From: RGIG4576 sp964536025 | GTDB lineage: Bacteria; Bacteroidota; Bacteroidia; Bacteroidales; Muribaculaceae | DNA length: 64,000 nucleotides | Direction: 5' to 3' | Assembly: GCA_964536025.1 (NCBI GenBank) | Contig: CAZHXA010000004.1 | Location: 1-64,000, forward strand | Shown here: piece by piece, positions 62,862 to 64,000 of the stretch | Position numbering within the stretch: position 1 is the stretch's first letter | Layout: the number at the start of each line of letters is the position of its first letter | Notes under the pieces: model-generated | What the model was told of the DNA's origin: nothing | Databases searched by the model: none | The model's input: only the letters and a program-made list of their open reading frames with translations | Translations under genes and position numbers: made by a program

Positions 62862-63869
62862 TTATACAAGTTGTGTTGCTATTCTTTCTATTGCTGTTGC
62901 TGGAGATTCTCTGTTGTATAAAATAGAGTAAACACCATCGAGAATAGGCATGTACACATCGTATTTTTTATTTATTTCATATATGCACTTTGTGCCATAA
63001 TAGCCTTCTACAACCATTTCCATTTCCATCATGGCAGATTTTACCGAATAACCTTTACCTACCATAGAACCGAAATTGTGGTTTCGGCTGAATTTTGAGT
63101 AGCAGGTAACGAGCAAATCGCCTAAGTATACCGAATCGCAAATATTTCGTTCGCATGGATTAACCTTTTGAAGGAAACGCTCTGTTTCTTTTATGGCATT
63201 GCTCACCATCATGGCTTGGAAATTGTCTCCACTCTTCATCCCATGAAGGATACCCGATGCTATGGCATATATATTTTTTAAAACGGCACCATATTCTATC
63301 CCTATTACATCTTTTGATATAACGGTTTTCATTTTAGGTCCGTTAAGATGTTCTCCGAAAATACGGCTCAATTCTTCATTGGAAGAGCCTATGGTAAGGT
63401 AGGACATTCTTTCAAGAGCTACTTCTTCGGCGTGGCATGCACCACTCACCACAAGTATATTTTCGTGTTTCACTTTGTAGAAATCACGTAGATATTCAGT
63501 GATGACAACGTTTTCATCGGGAACAATTCCTTTGATTGCAGTGACAATATACTTATCACTTATATCAACAGTTATCTTCTTGAGATGTTCCTTCATGTAA
63601 GGCGAAGGCATGGCAAGAAGTAATGTATCGGCTTCGTTGCACACTTTGTTGATGTCGCTTGAAAAGTCAATACGGCTTGTATCGAAGCGTACATCACTCA
63701 AATAAGCAGGATTATGTCCTGTTTTTAAAAATTCGGCAATGCGGTCATCTCGTCGCATATACCACATAATTTTTTCATTCCTATCGTTGGCTAATAGCAA
63801 TTTAGTGAGTGCGGTAGCCCAGCTACCGCCTCCCATTACTGCTATTTTGCCGGGGAATTTATTATTCAT
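62862..63869 (-). CDS. gpsA: Glycerol-3-phosphate dehydrogenase (NAD(P)+)
   Basis: A 335-residue enzyme reducing dihydroxyacetone phosphate to glycerol-3-phosphate for phospholipid synthesis. The nucleotide motif GGGSWATAL is at 13-21. The catalytic lysine is in GIEYGAVLKNIYAIASGI, and the GDLLVTCYSKFSRN block follows. It precedes pgi by 30 bases and probably shares a transcript with it. Confidence 0.95.
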   Translation of the reverse strand: MNNKFPGKIAVMGGGSWATALTKLLLANDRNEKIMWYMRRDDRIAEFLKTGHNPAYLSDVRFDTSRIDFSSDINKVCNEADTLLLAMPSPYMKEHLKKITVDISDKYIVTAIKGIVPDENVVITEYLRDFYKVKHENILVVSGACHAEEVALERMSYLTIGSSNEELSRIFGEHLNGPKMKTVISKDVIGIEYGAVLKNIYAIASGILHGMKSGDNFQAMMVSNAIKETERFLQKVNPCERNICDSVYLGDLLVTCYSKFSRNHNFGSMVGKGYSVKSAMMEMEMVVEGYYGTKCIYEINKKYDVYMPILDGVYSILYNRESPATAIERIATQLV

Positions 63870-63903
63870 AAGTTCCTGCCGGTTTTAAGTTGTGATCTTT
63901 CCT

Positions 63904-63934
63904 GTTTACAATTCGTTTTCTGAGAATTGTAAAC
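63904..63934 (-). other. 11-bp hairpin before gpsA
   Basis: GTTTACAATTC and GAATTGTAAAC pair perfectly around a 9-base loop between the right-edge gene and gpsA. On the minus strand no T tract follows, so it may be a processing or stabilising hairpin rather than a terminator. Confidence 0.5.
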
Positions 63935-63937
63935 TTA

Positions 63938-64000
63938 TTATTTTTCGGCTGCGGTAATCCAAGCTGTAACATCATCGTTGCTTGGATTTTTCAAGCCTAA
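63938..64000 (-). CDS. C-terminus of a gene cut by the window edge (possibly lysyl-tRNA synthetase)
   Basis: Only the last 20 codons are present, ending NPSNDDVTAWITAAEK followed by two TAA stops. The peptide alone is not diagnostic. In Bacteroides lysS lies just upstream of gpsA-pgi, and Bacteroidetes LysRS has a helical C-terminal extension, so lysS is the likeliest identity. This is from context, not motif. Confidence 0.4.
   Translation of the reverse strand, partial: LGLKNPSNDDVTAWITAAEK

Noticed and set aside
1..64000. CRISPR arrays, prophage, insertion sequences or defence systems
   Set aside because: No repeat-spacer pattern, transposase, integrase, capsid or restriction-type genes were seen on either strand.

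Overview
The window looks like an ordinary chromosomal segment of an AT-rich member of the Bacteroidales. Several things point there: promoters with the Bacteroidetes -33 TTG / -7 TAnnTTTG layout, a secreted nuclease with a C-terminal T9SS-type sorting domain, families typical of the phylum (DUF4271, DUF2851, PCMD, Wzi-like, DUF5689/DUF6359 lipoprotein, CarboxypepD_reg-type TonB-dependent receptor), a long signal peptidase I and a tRNA-Gln of normal form. A Muribaculaceae- or Prevotellaceae-like host is my inference; no rRNA is present to settle it. I see no phage, insertion sequence, CRISPR array or integrated element.

Layout. 0-5 kb: lepB, WbqC-family gene, a DUF4369-type lipoprotein and yifB. 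5-10 kb (minus): two tandem LtaS-like membrane sulfatase-fold proteins and an AlkD-type glycosylase. 10-16.5 kb (plus): ybeY, mnmG, apt, uvrC, dtd, a MazG-like pyrophosphohydrolase and deoC, with a parS-like 16-mer between mnmG and apt. 16.5-19.6 kb (minus): a T9SS-secreted EndA-type nuclease and a decayed outer-membrane barrel pseudogene. 19.7-23.6 kb: polyprenyl diphosphate synthase, rnhB, a TPR membrane protein, thyA-folA. 23.6-28.3 kb: an ion-channel-like protein with an aberrant filter (minus), then methyltransferase, small membrane protein, M16 peptidase and U32 protein. 28.3-34.9 kb: secreted EEP-family nuclease/phosphatase diverging from a TonB-dependent receptor and an OB-fold-repeat lipoprotein. 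35-41.3 kb: NatAB-like ABC exporter, CBS-nucleotidyltransferase, a GNGPSL-motif glycan protein, a Wzi-like barrel and a small lipoprotein. 41.4-46.4 kb: tyrS, tRNA-Gln(UUG), NlpC/P60 hydrolase, a membrane-tethered HTH regulator and an RluA-type pseudouridine synthase. 46.4-51.4 kb (minus): PCMD protein, DUF2851 protein, GH25 lysozyme and metK. 51.6-55.9 kb: ppiD-like, sufE-like and a POT transporter. 55.9-59.5 kb (minus): tatD, yidD, rnpA, hemD, DUF4271, LOG family. 59.6-64 kb: dnaX, then pgi, gpsA and the tail of another gene (possibly lysS) on the minus strand.

Themes. Most of the window is housekeeping: DNA repair and replication (yifB, alkD-like, uvrC, dnaX, rnhB), tRNA function (mnmG, dtd, tyrS, U32), nucleotides (apt, deoC, thyA, folA) and envelope biogenesis. 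The accessory parts are the receptor/OB-fold lipoprotein/nuclease cluster, the surface-polysaccharide-like genes near 37-41 kb and the paired LtaS-like genes.

The points I would look at first are the 226-bp perfect in-frame direct repeat inside the OB-fold lipoprotein gene, the parS-like site, the potassium-channel-like protein lacking GYG, and the metK leader with two mutually exclusive pairings. I did not find a clearly new multi-gene system; the nuclease/receptor/OB-fold cluster is the nearest candidate. All family names come from motif recognition by eye; no database search was run.
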